Shown in pieces: positions 43,189 to 64,000 of a DNA stretch of 64,000 nt. Made by a program: the position numbers and the translations under genes. The stretch spans positions 5,933,595-5,997,594 of the forward strand of contig OX335644.1 in the NCBI GenBank assembly GCA_946894095.1, written 5' to 3'. Under the pieces are notes generated by a model that had not been told where the DNA came from, did not search any database, and worked only from the letters and a program-made list of their open reading frames with translations. The first letter of the stretch is position 1, and the number at the start of each line of letters is the position of its first letter. This DNA comes from Incurvaria masculella. Taxonomy: Eukaryota > Arthropoda > Insecta > Lepidoptera > Incurvariidae.

Positions 43189-44260
43189 TAATGTGGTATC
43201 GTAAAGTCGGACCACATGTGTACGCATTGTATACCATAGACATAACAGGCAATTTCTGTTATGGTAACACTTCCGACGGCAGCCATTGTTGCTGCCATGA
43301 ATGAAATGTCATTTTATTCCGCGCAGTGTTGTGGTTTTTGTATTGTGCTTCACCTTATGTCATTTTGTGATGCAGTTTGTTCTGGGCTTCTTATTAGATG
43401 GATGTCCACTTACTGCAAATACTGGTTACGTATATTGAGCTCAACTTTCTTAAGGGTTCTTGAAGATTATAAAAAGTGTTCAGGTTCGTCAACACTTCCC
43501 TATCAGTTTCACATGTCCGCTCAAGGATGTTTCCTTGAATCTTCCATTAAGTACCTACGCCAACGTTTACAAAACTTAATGCGAATATGAAGATGACCCC
43601 ATTTGTTTTAAAACCGGGACTTATCGTCCATTATATTATGAAGGACGGCCTGGGGCCTCTGCTGGACGTAGGATTTTTTACTATTGAAATGGCTTTATTC
43701 GAAAAATATATTTCGATCAAGTAGTACACTGGTAAGTAGGTGTTCAGTGGGTGTAGCATATTTGCTGTATTTTACGGGTACGAATCATGCAGCACAGTAC
43801 CCAATTGGTTGGCCAGTTCTAATGATCGTGATGGAAGTTGATGGCATTCAATATTTGAACCGAATGCTTCAGATACTTAATCGCGAGCATGGTGGTTGGC
43901 AAGTAGCTATCTCTTTGTACTAACTGCAGCTGAAACATTTAGCCTGCTTCGCTTCTTAACTCATCAGTCACCCGCATGGTCCTGAATGCTTGCAACAAAC
44001 TGGTTATTGTTAATCGATCTTAAACAAATATTTGTTGCGTGGTAGTAGGGAGTGTTATGATAGGTTTTTTTTTTCCAAAAATGCCAAAATGGAAGTACTG
44101 ATACATATAGCTTAACAAAAACAAATGAAAATGATGCTCGCAATATATAAACCAGCTATTTTTGCAATTCAACATAGAATAATTTGCAGGAGCCGATTCA
44201 ACGTGTGTCTAATGAGACCACTTTGATAGTGACGAGCCGGTGTTTCGATGGTGAGACACC
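43189..44260. promoter_or_regulatory. region upstream of the FoxJ2/3-like start, contents not resolved
   Basis: No gene is recognised. The sequence directly before the start codon of the forkhead gene (about 44160-44260) is presumably 5' UTR, or the end of an upstream intron, plus nearby promoter. I see no clear TATA box or initiator. An ATG at 44248 is out of frame with the CDS. Confidence 0.3.
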
Positions 44261-54378
<10,118 letters not shown>

Positions 54379-57300
54379 CGCGCTCCACCCCTTGCGGCCA
54401 TCTCCACACCAGTCGCTCACTCACGTTACCTACAATGCTGATGGAGTGTGAATTCCCGATCTCTCAGCGTTATATACTAAATATATTGGAGACCTGCAGC
54501 ACGTTGGTTGGACTGCTTTTTTATAAACCCCGACAAGAGATAACATTTGCCATCTTCTTAATAAGACATCAGTACCCACAAATGTCAGTGTTTTTCAGTC
54601 CTTTTGTGGACTATGGTTAATCTACTTAGATAAATGTGTAAATATTGTAAATTTAAACGTGTGGATGCTTTTTAGAATAATGGCAGCAGGGTGCCGATAC
54701 TCTCTTATCTAAGCTCAAGACTGAACTCGGGAAGGTAAATACGTAACATTGTGTGTAAGTTTTGTAGTAAATATATGCGTGGTGAGCACACATCAAGTTC
54801 CCAAACATACTTTACTCGTCCTTTTGTTGCGTTGAGCCAAGAACGATAGAAAAGGAATGGACGTAACATATGCGCTATGTTATATACAGCGTGATGAATG
54901 TTTGCCTAAAGAGGCAACTTCCGTGCCACAAGCCCATAGAGATGCGGACTACATGTGCGACTCACGTGGTATAAAGCGGAAGTTTGTTGTACATATTCAT
55001 GCAAAAACAACACATCTACGGAAAATGTGAAGCATAACAAACCAATCTTGTTGTTTGGAAGGATTAAATAAATATTTTTCGGTATTTCTTTGTAAAACAG
55101 ATAATAACGAGTTTGGTTATGCTTTTAGTGATTATGATTATGCATCTCGTGTCCACTCCATTTTAATGTTCTTGCGGTGAGCTACGGCTAGGCAAGATTC
55201 TGTATCCTAACTGCCAGTTATCACTTCTTTATATAAATGCTGCTCTAAAGCGGGAGGGAAACCTTACTAAGGATACCACGCTAAGTAAGGCACGAACTAG
55301 CTTATTTGAGGACTATCATAGTTCTATCCAGTTTTGAATAACTTTTACGTTTGAAGATGCTCAGATTAAATGCATTGAGAAAGGCACTCAGCGGCGCCAG
55401 ATCCACACTGTGGATCAAATAAGATTTTGGGCTTGGAATCAATATAATGCCAAAAATCTACTCCTTTAAAGATTTTGGAGCCTAGTAGGTCAAGGTGCTC
55501 CGAGGCAGGTACGATTGTCTTGGAAATTTGGAGAATGGGAGTGGTTTTTCCCCTGCAGAGAAAACACAGCATGAACAATTCGCACCATCAATAATCGGCG
55601 AGGATAGCGGCTCGACAGGAAGCTGGCGATCCAGGAGCATCGCTGGGGTGGCATATCAAAAGTTGGTATTGTTTAGAAGGCTACTAAGCTTTTAGGCTTA
55701 GGAGATTTCGAATGCCACTGCCAGTAACTCCTCAGATTTGTCCATTCTTTAGGTCAGTATATGCTTAACGTACGTTAAAAAATTTGTTGATGTAGCTTCC
55801 TTTTTGGAAGCCGTACTGTTTGTCGTCAGGCAGTTTGATGAGGCACTGAGGCCACAGAAAAAATAGTGAATCATTTACTTAAATTTTTGATGTTAACTAC
55901 TCGTACATTTAAACATTTGTATGCAACATAATATAAGAAAAAAACGTGATGGTTTTATACCAGGACTGGGCCAGTTATATATTACTTTTATGTTTTTTCT
56001 GGAATTACCTCTGATATTATGTACTGGATCAATCCGGATGGTGGAGTACTCAGATGTTTTTAGGGTTTATATGAAGAAAACATGTAGAAACAATTTTTTA
56101 TCACACAGTGATGCCTGAATTTCGGGTAGTAGAAAAAACAAAATTAGTAAAAAAATTATAAAATACACTAAAAATCTTTTCATTATATGAAGGTTTTGTT
56201 AGTTAAGAGTAGTTTATTTAAAATTCATGACCAGTAATTAAACCAATAGATCTCATTGTAACCAGTATAACAGTTTGTTTATGATTTTTAAAATTAAAGT
56301 ATTTTATTTTATTATTTTAAGAAACAATAGTCAGCATATAGTTGATCTATTTATTACTTAAAGCTACTTAAAACTGGAAACTTAAAATGATAAATAAATA
56401 AAGTATATTTTAGAGGAACCTCTTAAAAATATTATATTGCTGCTCGGACTCCTTTTGTTTAGTTTATTTACACATGTACCATGGCAAATATGTACATTCT
56501 GTGTGAGTAATAAAAACATACATGTTAGTCCAGAAACACAGTGAAGTTACCTTGGTTAGCTTAGCATAGGAAATTGGTAAGCCATCAAATGCCTCCACAC
56601 CACATTATTACATTTAGTTTGTGGTGACGAGGAAAGAGGCCACCAGTGTTGTTAGCCTTAGAATCCTTAGAACTCGTGTAGCATTTAGTGAGGCCAGTTT
56701 AATTTACAGTTTTATAGTTACAATTTAATAATTTCGTAAATGTTTGTGCTTTTGCAATGCAGATTCTGTTTGAAGCGAAGTTCCTCGAGGAACTTGTGAC
56801 AGAGAGCCGAGAGACTATATTATGCTGGTGGTTTGGCTGTTTCAACCTTGCAGCAAATTTTCTTTGTAAACTTAAGTGATAGTTCTATATGTACTTTGTT
56901 AAACTGCAATCGTGGTGTAGAGAGGTAGCAACCAGTAGAAGACGAGCGACATAACCTCAAATTGCGCACACATTTACCTTTAAGTCTAATACATCTTATT
57001 TAGGATAAGTGGGCCTGTAGAAAAGCCGGGCTTTATGTGTTTGGGTATTCATTTCAATCAGTTATGTCTCATTTTAGACACATATTTATTTCTTGAAGTC
57101 CTGCCTAGAAAAATAATGGGAGCATTTGACATTCCTCTATGTAAATTGTATTGTTTCGTACAACAAAATTATATTAAATATTTTATTCAATTCAAGTACA
57201 TATGTACCGTTTTTTATAGATGCTCTTCCACCATTTTTGTAGAGTTTATTAATTATTTTTCTCAAAAGATTCTGGTGGCTAGAAACGATGAATTTTTTGA

Positions 57301-58674
57301 AAGTGGTTTTAAATGTCTCATTGAAATTGAATTGCAAAATGTGTAAATTCCGAAAAAGTAGAAATCAGTTTAGGCAAGGTCCGGTTATGGGCGGTGATGG
57401 AGAGTTTCCAGACGCAGATATTTGTGTTCAAAGTTGCCAGTATTGAGAATGGGCAATTTCATATGTAACAACCTAATAGTTTTATAAATCAGATTTACCA
57501 ATAAAATTTTAAAATGATGTGGATTCTCTAGTGGAAACTTTAAGCAGCTTACCTTTTGCTCTCTTACTTTGATAAAAAGAGTTTTTAGCACGAACCTAAT
57601 AAAGCAAGCATCAAAGAGCGTCGAGTCAATGCTGTTGCTTTTGACAGTCGACTATCATATTTCTACATGCGTTGTTTTAAGCAAGTCTAACGTATGTAAT
57701 GTGTTCAAAAATATATAAAAGTTAAGAGTCTATTATATGGTAGTGATCAGAATCGCTGGTTTAGTTAAATTGTTTACTGTAGGAATGTATGTGGAAATTT
57801 AATATAGTCAAATCAAAATTTGTAGTTAAAACTATTACATCTCCGGATGTAATGTTGTAATGAAAACTGCCATCTTGTAAGTGTTAATGTATTAGAGTAT
57901 AAAACCATTATTGGAAAAGTTGTCTTTTTGAAAAACTAGAATTTAGCAAAGATTTTGGTGTATTTACAATCTACACGTTTGATATTGAGTGTACAAACTG
58001 TGAGATGACATTCCAATTAAACCATTAAAGCATTGGATGAGAAATTTGGGTTTAAAACCTTTTATATACTTTGGCAGCAACAAACAACTTATTTTGAACT
58101 TACTGTTTTGCCTGGAATTTTAAGGAAAAAATATTGTGATTCAGTGAGTTGTCTTTCTCTTTTTCTTTAGAGGAGCGAAACTTTTGGATATTATTATGGG
58201 AGGCTAAATTTATCCCACTGTAGCGTGTGAATTTGTGTTTCTGTGATATTCATTTTTATCATATATTTTTAATATATAGTTTTTTGGTAAGTTTTGTCAG
58301 TGCCGTCGAAAGCTATGTTCCAGGGGATATAGGCTTAGCTGTTTGCCTTTCTGTCCGAGATGTATTATTGGGCAGAACACTCGTCACTCACTTTTTGTAC
58401 CATATTTCTAGGAAATAATTCACATGTGTTCATGGCTGATTAACCAATACACCTTAACTTGATTAGATGTATTCTAGCGGATATTGTTTGAAAATGAAAG
58501 TAGTAAAATTGGTACCGACTTCGTATTTTATTTTGTACAAAATTATTGTTTGGTGCTATAACGATTTGTCCAAAATGGTTTCACTGTAAAAATGTTCTAA
58601 GTTTAATTGATGATTTGTATGCACGTTTGAAAGACTTTGGCTGCGCCAATGTTCTATTCAACTATATCATTCTC
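54379..58674 (+). other. probable 3' UTR and downstream DNA of the FoxJ2/3-like gene
   Basis: No ORF with a recognisable domain is present. Several possible poly(A) signals occur (for example AATAAA near 55066 and 56394), so the true 3' end cannot be set from sequence. The region is AT-rich, with few of the repeat families that crowd the rest of the window, which is compatible with a long UTR. Confidence 0.35.
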
Positions 58675-59289
58675 GAGTCGTATTCACTACGTATAATAGT
58701 CACAACGTATAATAGTATTTTTTTCCAAAAAATTAAAACCATGCATATCGTATAATATTCACAACGTATAATGTTATACGTTGTGCATGAGTTTAAAAAT
58801 AAAATCAACTCTTTGCATCATGCAGAACGTATAATAGTCACAACGTATAATATTCCTAACATGAATTCACAAAAAAAGAAAACCATGCAGAACGTATAAT
58901 ATGCCAAGAAGCACTGCATAAAGCGCCCTAACGACGATACATTTAAGGCTGAAATTGCTACGAATCGATATCTGTTGAAGAGTAACAATTTGCTACAACG
59001 CTAATTGAGACGGTGGAAAAGTCGCGTGCGAGTATACGCTTTAAAAGTATATTCATAAGGGCGCTTATCGTATGAAAAGTTTCTGGATTATATGATATGC
59101 ATGGTTTTCTTTTTTTGTTAAATAAAGATCATAATATTATACGTTGTGACTATTATACGTTATGCATGGAGAAATAAGTAATTTTATTTTTTAAACTTCT
59201 TCATGCACTACGTATAAGATTATACGATCTGCCGATTATACGTTGTGCATGGTTTTAAAACTGCATATTATACGTTATGCCGTTCCCCC
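58675..59289. repeat. 615-bp element with 14 ACGTATAAT motifs in inverted halves
   Basis: ACGTATAAT occurs exactly at 58689, 58705, 58764, 58827, 58843 and 58892. Its complement occurs at 59136, 59152, 59235 and 59267. One-mismatch forms lie at 58748, 58773, 59210 and 59219. Three pairs share a 16-bp period with an AGTCACA spacer. The outermost motifs sit exactly 14 nt from each end, and the 8-mer TCATTCTC flanks both ends (58667-58674, 59290-59297). The 235-bp middle has no motif. This looks like a non-autonomous DNA transposon with subterminal transposase sites and an 8-bp target duplication. I do not recognise the family. Confidence 0.7.
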
Positions 59290-59297
59290 TCATTCTC

Positions 59298-60748
59298 CAC
59301 ATATAAACATATTTTAGTATATTTAATTGCAACTTTGGTGATACAAAATGCCATACTTACTTCATAATTATTATACCTTGTCAGGATGTTTGTTTACATA
59401 AAGTTTTATTTATATTAATTTAAATACAACATTTTTTTCAGACAAAGATTTTTTCAGCAATAATATTAAATTTTGTAAATTTCTACCTCCTTGCGATGTC
59501 ATATTTTTAAACAATGAAGCATATTTCAACTATTACATGTTTTATTTTTCTACCTATGCTCACCCCTGAAAGTACCAGGTGAACATAGGCCCGGGGCAGG
59601 CATGTATCCATGTGTGAGTATCTGGTATAGAGTTTTATGATACTAGTGTACTCTTGTCATGTGGGTGGTCTTTGGTATATGGAGGGGCCAATTAAGCCTT
59701 AGATACACATGATAAAAAAAAAACACATGCGTGAAAAATAATGTTAGTGGCGAGTACCTACCATACTAAATACTGGCATGTTTGTAGGCAAGGATACACA
59801 CGCTTCCTGCTAGCACTCTGTGTAGAGCCTGCGTTCCATAAATACTGAGAATTATGGTAATTAAAAAACATTATTTTCATCGCCCACTTTTTAAAGAATG
59901 CACGATAATATTTTCCAATAAAATGTACATTGCTAACAGGCACCAATATCTACGGGCGAACATGTATATACATGCTAGTCATTAGCACGCCACTGTGGGG
60001 CCCCCACTACTATCACTGCACACCGCTTGCCACTAGCACATGAATATCAAACAAGGCGCGATTAGCTCGCAAGCTATCTTCTAGCCGTGACACCAATACA
60101 CATGTTACTGGCACAACTGAAACAACTGCAGCATGCTTCCGTGCGAGCTGCTGGCATGTGTATCTGCGGCTTTATTCTGTATCACTTTTTAAACTCTAGC
60201 TTTTATATTCCTTAATTTTATATAAAATTGGTCTCCAAAACTACCAGGCTAACATAGGGCTGGAGCAGATATTGGACAATGGTGGGAGAAAACTGCTTAT
60301 ATATCACGACAGGTGGCGTCTAAGCGAATCTACCTTAAATATATATAAAAGCTGTCTGATACCATACAAAATCAAACGGAATTTAAGCTTTTTAAATTCA
60401 CCCCTTCATTTTATATAAGTCCCCGAAAGTATGCCCCGAGTTTGCTGATACTAGTGGACTCTCGTCTGCTGGGTGAGATGGAACTGTGCTTGAACTGGTC
60501 TTCTGTAGATGGGTATTTTGTATTTGTAGGAGTCATTTTATATAAAATTTGTCCCCGAAAGTACCAGGTGAACATAGGGCCAGAGCAGGTATTGGAGAAT
60601 TATAACTTGGTCATGCATCCAATAAAGTGTTTTTTTATTAAATTTTGATCTAAACTTCTATTTCATTATTTTGGACGGTAAACCAGTGAAGTTTCTTTGT
60701 TGATTATTTTTTACCGAGTTGATCGAATCCGCGGATCTATCAGTTCGT
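59298..60748. repeat. AT-rich DNA with three diverged direct repeats
   Basis: The block AAAGTACCAGGTGAACATAG.GCC occurs at about 59568 and 60557, and as ACTACCAGGCTAACATAGGGC at about 60240. Near the first copy, and again near 60445, lies GATACTAGTG(T/G)ACTCT. These are remnants of one repeat. No gene was seen. Confidence 0.5.
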
Positions 60749-60749
60749 G

Positions 60750-60782
60750 ACGTAACTTACTGTAAACTACAGTAAGTTACGT
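60750..60782. other. perfect 15-bp stem hairpin
   Basis: ACGTAACTTACTGTA, loop AAC, TACAGTAAGTTACGT. It is too short for an element on its own. It is not followed by a T-run and is not a bacterial terminator. Confidence 0.6.
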
Positions 60783-60848
60783 CTTTACGACTACCAAAAG
60801 TTTAAATAAACGAAATAAAATAAAATTTTAATTAATGATAGTCTATAC

Positions 60849-61040
60849 TGGGCCCCTACTACGAACTGTATGGAGCAGGCATTATCGAGGAGGCTATATC
60901 GCCTGTCAAAAATATTGCATGCATTTGACAGATGGTATCGACAGCGCTTTCGATACCAACTGTGATACAAAGATGTTGACACGACTTCCTTCCGTCCTTC
61001 TCGATAATGCTTACGCGATACCATTTGTAGTAGGGCTCCA
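60849..61040. repeat. MITE with ~40-bp imperfect inverted ends (GGGCCCCTACTACGAA)
   Basis: TGGGCCCCTACTACGAACTG and GGCATTATCGAGG at the left face CTCGATAATGCTTACGCG and TTTGTAGTAGGGCTCC at the right. An inner hairpin (TGGTATCGACAGCGCTTTCGA) lies in the centre. About 190 bp, non-coding. Confidence 0.7.
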
Positions 61041-61295
61041 GGTGTAAGGTGTTTAAAATTCTCAATCGAAATGAAGCCATCAGATACTTTACGTGGTACT
61101 TGTGGGTGATCAAAAATATCCCCACTAGTACGTTTTGTCAGTCATGTGATGTAAATGTAAAGGATAAAAAAAAATGTATAATATACATGATGATTTTATA
61201 TACATGATGAATATAAGAAAATTTTATTATCGTTGCTTTATAAAATACCGTCTGCACTGAGTAGTGTGGGTATTCACTAGTACAGTTGCTTATGG

Positions 61296-61340
61296 AATAA
61301 ATAAAACATTGTGCAGTTTTTCCAAATATCAACAACTTTA
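61296..61340. terminator. possible convergent poly(A) signals
   Basis: The plus strand carries AATAAATAAA at about 61296-61305 and the minus strand AATAAA (TTTATT on the plus strand) at about 61335. They could end the forkhead transcript and the minus-strand gene respectively. This rests on hexamers only. Confidence 0.3.
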
Positions 61341-62031
61341 TTTGATTACATATAAATATATACAAGAACAATATTACAAGCTTTTAACAATGATTTCAAA
61401 CACCATGCTGAGCCTGTGCATTACTGCCACAAGGAATGCATCACTCATCTAAGTCTATTTCACTAACAATATGAATGCTGATCTAGTAAATGGAGGTCTA
61501 CTTTGGATGAAACATTTTACTACCTCAATTTTCAACGCAAATCATTCATAATCTCAGAAAACAAGATGACGCTGTCTCTAATTGCATAACATAGCCATCT
61601 ACCTACAATTAGAGCTCCCTAATCACAAGCTCTAAGCCATCAACCTTGATTAGGGTCAACCAAAGCTTCGGCAACTTTTTTCTGTGAAATGCATCACTAT
61701 TCCATTACGGATTAGGACATTTCTTTCGCAATCAAGTAATATGACAAACATTTATTGTCTATTTTTATTAAAATCCTAATATTGTAAGTAGTTTATGAAT
61801 ATTAATGAACTCAATGTTTTAAACAATGCTATAAATATAAGATAGGTACCTATTAAAAAAATATCACCCATTTTAATGAACATTCAAAAAAAATCTCTGT
61901 TCGACTTCATAATGCATGCTCAAATATTGTTTAAGCGCAAGACTAACATAATTTATTGCATATAATAAAATAAAAACAAAACAGATCAATCATCCAAATA
62001 ACTTCTGAAAGTATTTTTATACACCACTGAT
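61341..62031. other. intergenic DNA or 3' UTR, nothing recognised
   Basis: AT-rich sequence between the possible convergent poly(A) sites and MITE copy 6. It may be the 3' UTR of the minus-strand gene ending at 63384. Confidence 0.35.
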
Positions 62032-62035
62032 TTAA

Positions 62036-62577
62036 GGTGGCCCAACCCGCTCATTTCCCCATACAAAAGGGGAAAGAAGATCACGCCTATATTTCTTGAC
62101 AGAGATCCAAAATTTTGCTCAATATAGCTTTATTTGATTGAACTAGATGTCTGATGACCATTGGCATTGTAAAATTGTGTTTGGTGTCCAAGTTATAACG
62201 TCCGAAAGTTCGGATTTTTCGCGCGTTTTATACAATTACTTTGGAGGTGGATTACGCAATGATAAAGTAAGAACATCTTAAAAAGATTAGTCATCAGACA
62301 TAGCTTGTTTAATCAAGATTTATTATCTATTTGGTTTTTGTTAGATTTTTGACTACAGCGGTCGTGGTTTACTTTTAGCTATAAGTCGTTTTGAAATTAA
62401 AATTTACGTAAATCTTACCAAATCATACACTATGCACATTGTCTTTTTTGTGGACAGGTTGCATCTTCCTCATAACGGAGCCTGTCTTATTCTTAGAAAC
62501 AAAGAAGGTCCCAGAGCGCAACAGCACGGTTTTGTACCGTGCCTGCAAATGAGATAAGGCCGCCGGGTTGGGCCACC
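62036..62577 (-). mobile_element. TTAA-flanked MITE copy 6
   Basis: About 542 bp between TTAA at 62032-62035 and 62578-62581, in reverse orientation to copies 1, 2 and 5. Both ends are intact. It would lie in the 3' UTR of the minus-strand gene if that UTR is long. Confidence 0.9.
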
Positions 62578-63383
62578 TTAATTAGAGCCTTTGATTTCTA
62601 TATATTGTAAGGTTGCTTAACAGTTGAATTGCAAAACTAACCTACGCTAGGATTTCTACACTTGTCACACACACACAAACACATGCATACATAAATGGCG
62701 ACTTAACATTCGCTCGCGTTAACACATCTAAGTGATTGCAAAATTAAATAATTCAGATTTAATATTATTGCAAGTGAAAATGTTTGGCACCAGCTGACTG
62801 CTATTGAAGTATTAAAGGCAAAGTTACTATAGGAAAGTATTAATATCTACATATATCCTGATTACTGGAAGATATTCAGCAAAACTGGTACATACCCCAC
62901 ATGCAAGCATATTTCATAGCTATTTTTGAGGGCATCGTTTCGTCCAATTGAAAGTTTAGATTTGTTATTTCCTACATTGTTAACTTCATGGATAGGTATT
63001 CTCTAAAAAAATATAAATCTAGACAATTAAATCATAATCGAAAACAGTTAACAAGTTACTATAGATAAAATTTATTTTCAATTATATTTCTGAATTGACG
63101 CGAGTAGACGAAATAGTGTAGTTGAAAAGATGGCAGAATTGGTTAAAAACCCACCGGCTCAGTCCGCAGTGCGTTCCTCTCGTCACTGTAACATGACCAA
63201 GCCGCACAATCATATAGGCACTTTTAATAATCCCCTGGCAGTTACCGAACGGTCGGACCTCACCGTATTCACAACGATCTCGCCAAGGTAGCGTGTGCTA
63301 TTGAATATTAACCTCGAAAATTGAGACGTTATTTAGAATTTGGATGAGGCGGCGGCGCTGTGTGGCGAGGGCGCGCGTCGCGA

Positions 63384-63501
63384 CTAGAGAGAGTCGCGGT
63401 GCCAGACCCAGGTGCGCTTGGTGTGGTCGAAGCGGTGCGCGAGCCACTGCGCCTCGAGCAGCTCGAAGCGGTCCTGACTCAGGTACAGCGGCTTGCCCCT
63501 C
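63384..63501 (-). CDS. terminal coding exon of an unidentified gene
   Basis: The minus strand has a splice acceptor (...TTCTGTGCCAG) directly before 63501. A GC-rich frame then reads RGKPLYLSQDRFELLEAQWL and AHRFDHTKRTWVWHRDSL and ends at TAG (63384-63386). The exon is 118 nt and begins with the last base of a split codon, so at least one exon lies upstream beyond the window. The composition, the clean frame in a GC-rich island, and the acceptor support a real exon. I do not recognise the protein; the end is Trp-, His- and Arg-rich. Confidence 0.6.
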
Positions 63502-63699
63502 CTGGCACAGAAGATTTTTATGAAGTATTGTGAGGAGGTTGACTAGAGAGCGTGGTGCAAGGTGCTATGTACCCTGGTGAGTGCGGTTGTGATCTCTCTC
63601 CTCTTTGGAAACACGATCGTTTTAAGTCCTGTTGGTCGTTTACAGCTGTATAATGGATATGGTTTTTTTTTATTGTAACTAGAAATGGATGACTATGTA

Positions 63700-64000
63700 A
63701 ATACCGCACCCATATCACATACCACACACACCTTCTCTTTATGAGCGCGGCTACATTGAACCCTTGGACAAATTTGTATTGCCGTTTCGAACATCTTTTC
63801 ATCCACTGCGGTGCCAACGCAGGCGGATTTACATCCTGTAACCTAGCCTAATAGGGATCCTACGGTGATTCCGAAACATGGAACAGCTCGTATTCATGAC
63901 AAAAAGCACTTATCCAATTCAGAAAGTGGTGCATAAATGGGGCGGGTATTTGAACCCATCACCGCGCAAGTCACCGCGCCCCTAAGATACGAGCCACTCG
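63700..64000 (-). mobile_element. diverged SINE with tRNA-like head, cut by the window edge
   Basis: Read in reverse from 64000: GAGTGGCTCGTATCTTAGGG, GTGATGGGTTCAAATACCCG (B-box), ACGAGCTGTTCCATG, AGTGGATGAAAAGATG, CGAAACGGCAATACAAAT, TCAATGTAGCCGCGCTCATA. The order matches the SINEs at 24474 and 32880, with more divergence and no clear 3' hairpin. Confidence 0.65.

Overview
The window is animal nuclear DNA, almost certainly from a moth or butterfly. Real exons are short, GC-rich islands in AT-rich sequence. Much of the rest is transposon debris of types common in Lepidoptera: a dispersed repeat carrying GTGCGAGTCGGACTCGCAC with (ACGG)n tracts, a TTAA-flanked MITE, Jockey, RTE, CR1-like and I-type LINEs, a Mag-like Ty3/Gypsy element, mariner, and TTAGG telomere-type repeats. 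The species call is inference from repeat content and gene structure. I saw no prokaryotic operons, CRISPR arrays, rRNA genes or functional tRNA genes.

Host genes. (1) A six-exon plus-strand gene (21790-35533, joined CDS 963 nt, 320 aa) encodes a double-stranded-RNA-binding protein that I read as the Dicer-2 partner R2D2. (2) A seven-exon plus-strand gene (44261-54378, joined CDS 1101 nt, 366 aa) encodes a forkhead transcription factor, most like FoxJ2/3. (3) The terminal exon of an unidentified minus-strand gene lies at 63384-63501, so genes 2 and 3 converge.

Layout. 0-12.7 kb: a 5'-inverted (twin-primed) Jockey LINE, a 0.9-kb palindrome, a Helitron whose empty site can be read from a neighbouring tandem unit, and fragments of gypsy, LINE and SINE elements. 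12.7-18.6 kb: a three-layer nest, an old LINE split by the dispersed repeat and by a complete Mag-like LTR retrotransposon with identical LTRs and an intact 1270-codon ORF. 18.6-21.2 kb: an intact mariner inside a TTAA MITE, which itself sits in an older mariner fragment. 21.8-36.4 kb: the R2D2-like gene, with SINEs, MITEs and a Tc1/mariner relative in its introns and a decayed duplicate of exon 5. 36.8-43.2 kb: LINE and MITE debris. 44.2-54.4 kb: the FoxJ2/3-like gene; its first intron holds a LINE inserted in another LINE and a 2-kb near-perfect foldback. 54.4-64 kb: probable long 3' UTR and intergenic DNA, with a 615-bp element built from paired ACGTATAAT motifs, several MITEs, and the end of the converging gene.

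The strongest unexplained structures are the 2-kb foldback in the FoxJ2/3-like intron, the 615-bp ACGTATAAT element, and SINEs that share one body and 3' hairpin but have different heads (5S rRNA-like or tRNA-like). An siRNA-pathway gene lies near several long inverted repeats that would be dsRNA sources if transcribed. That link is suggestive only.
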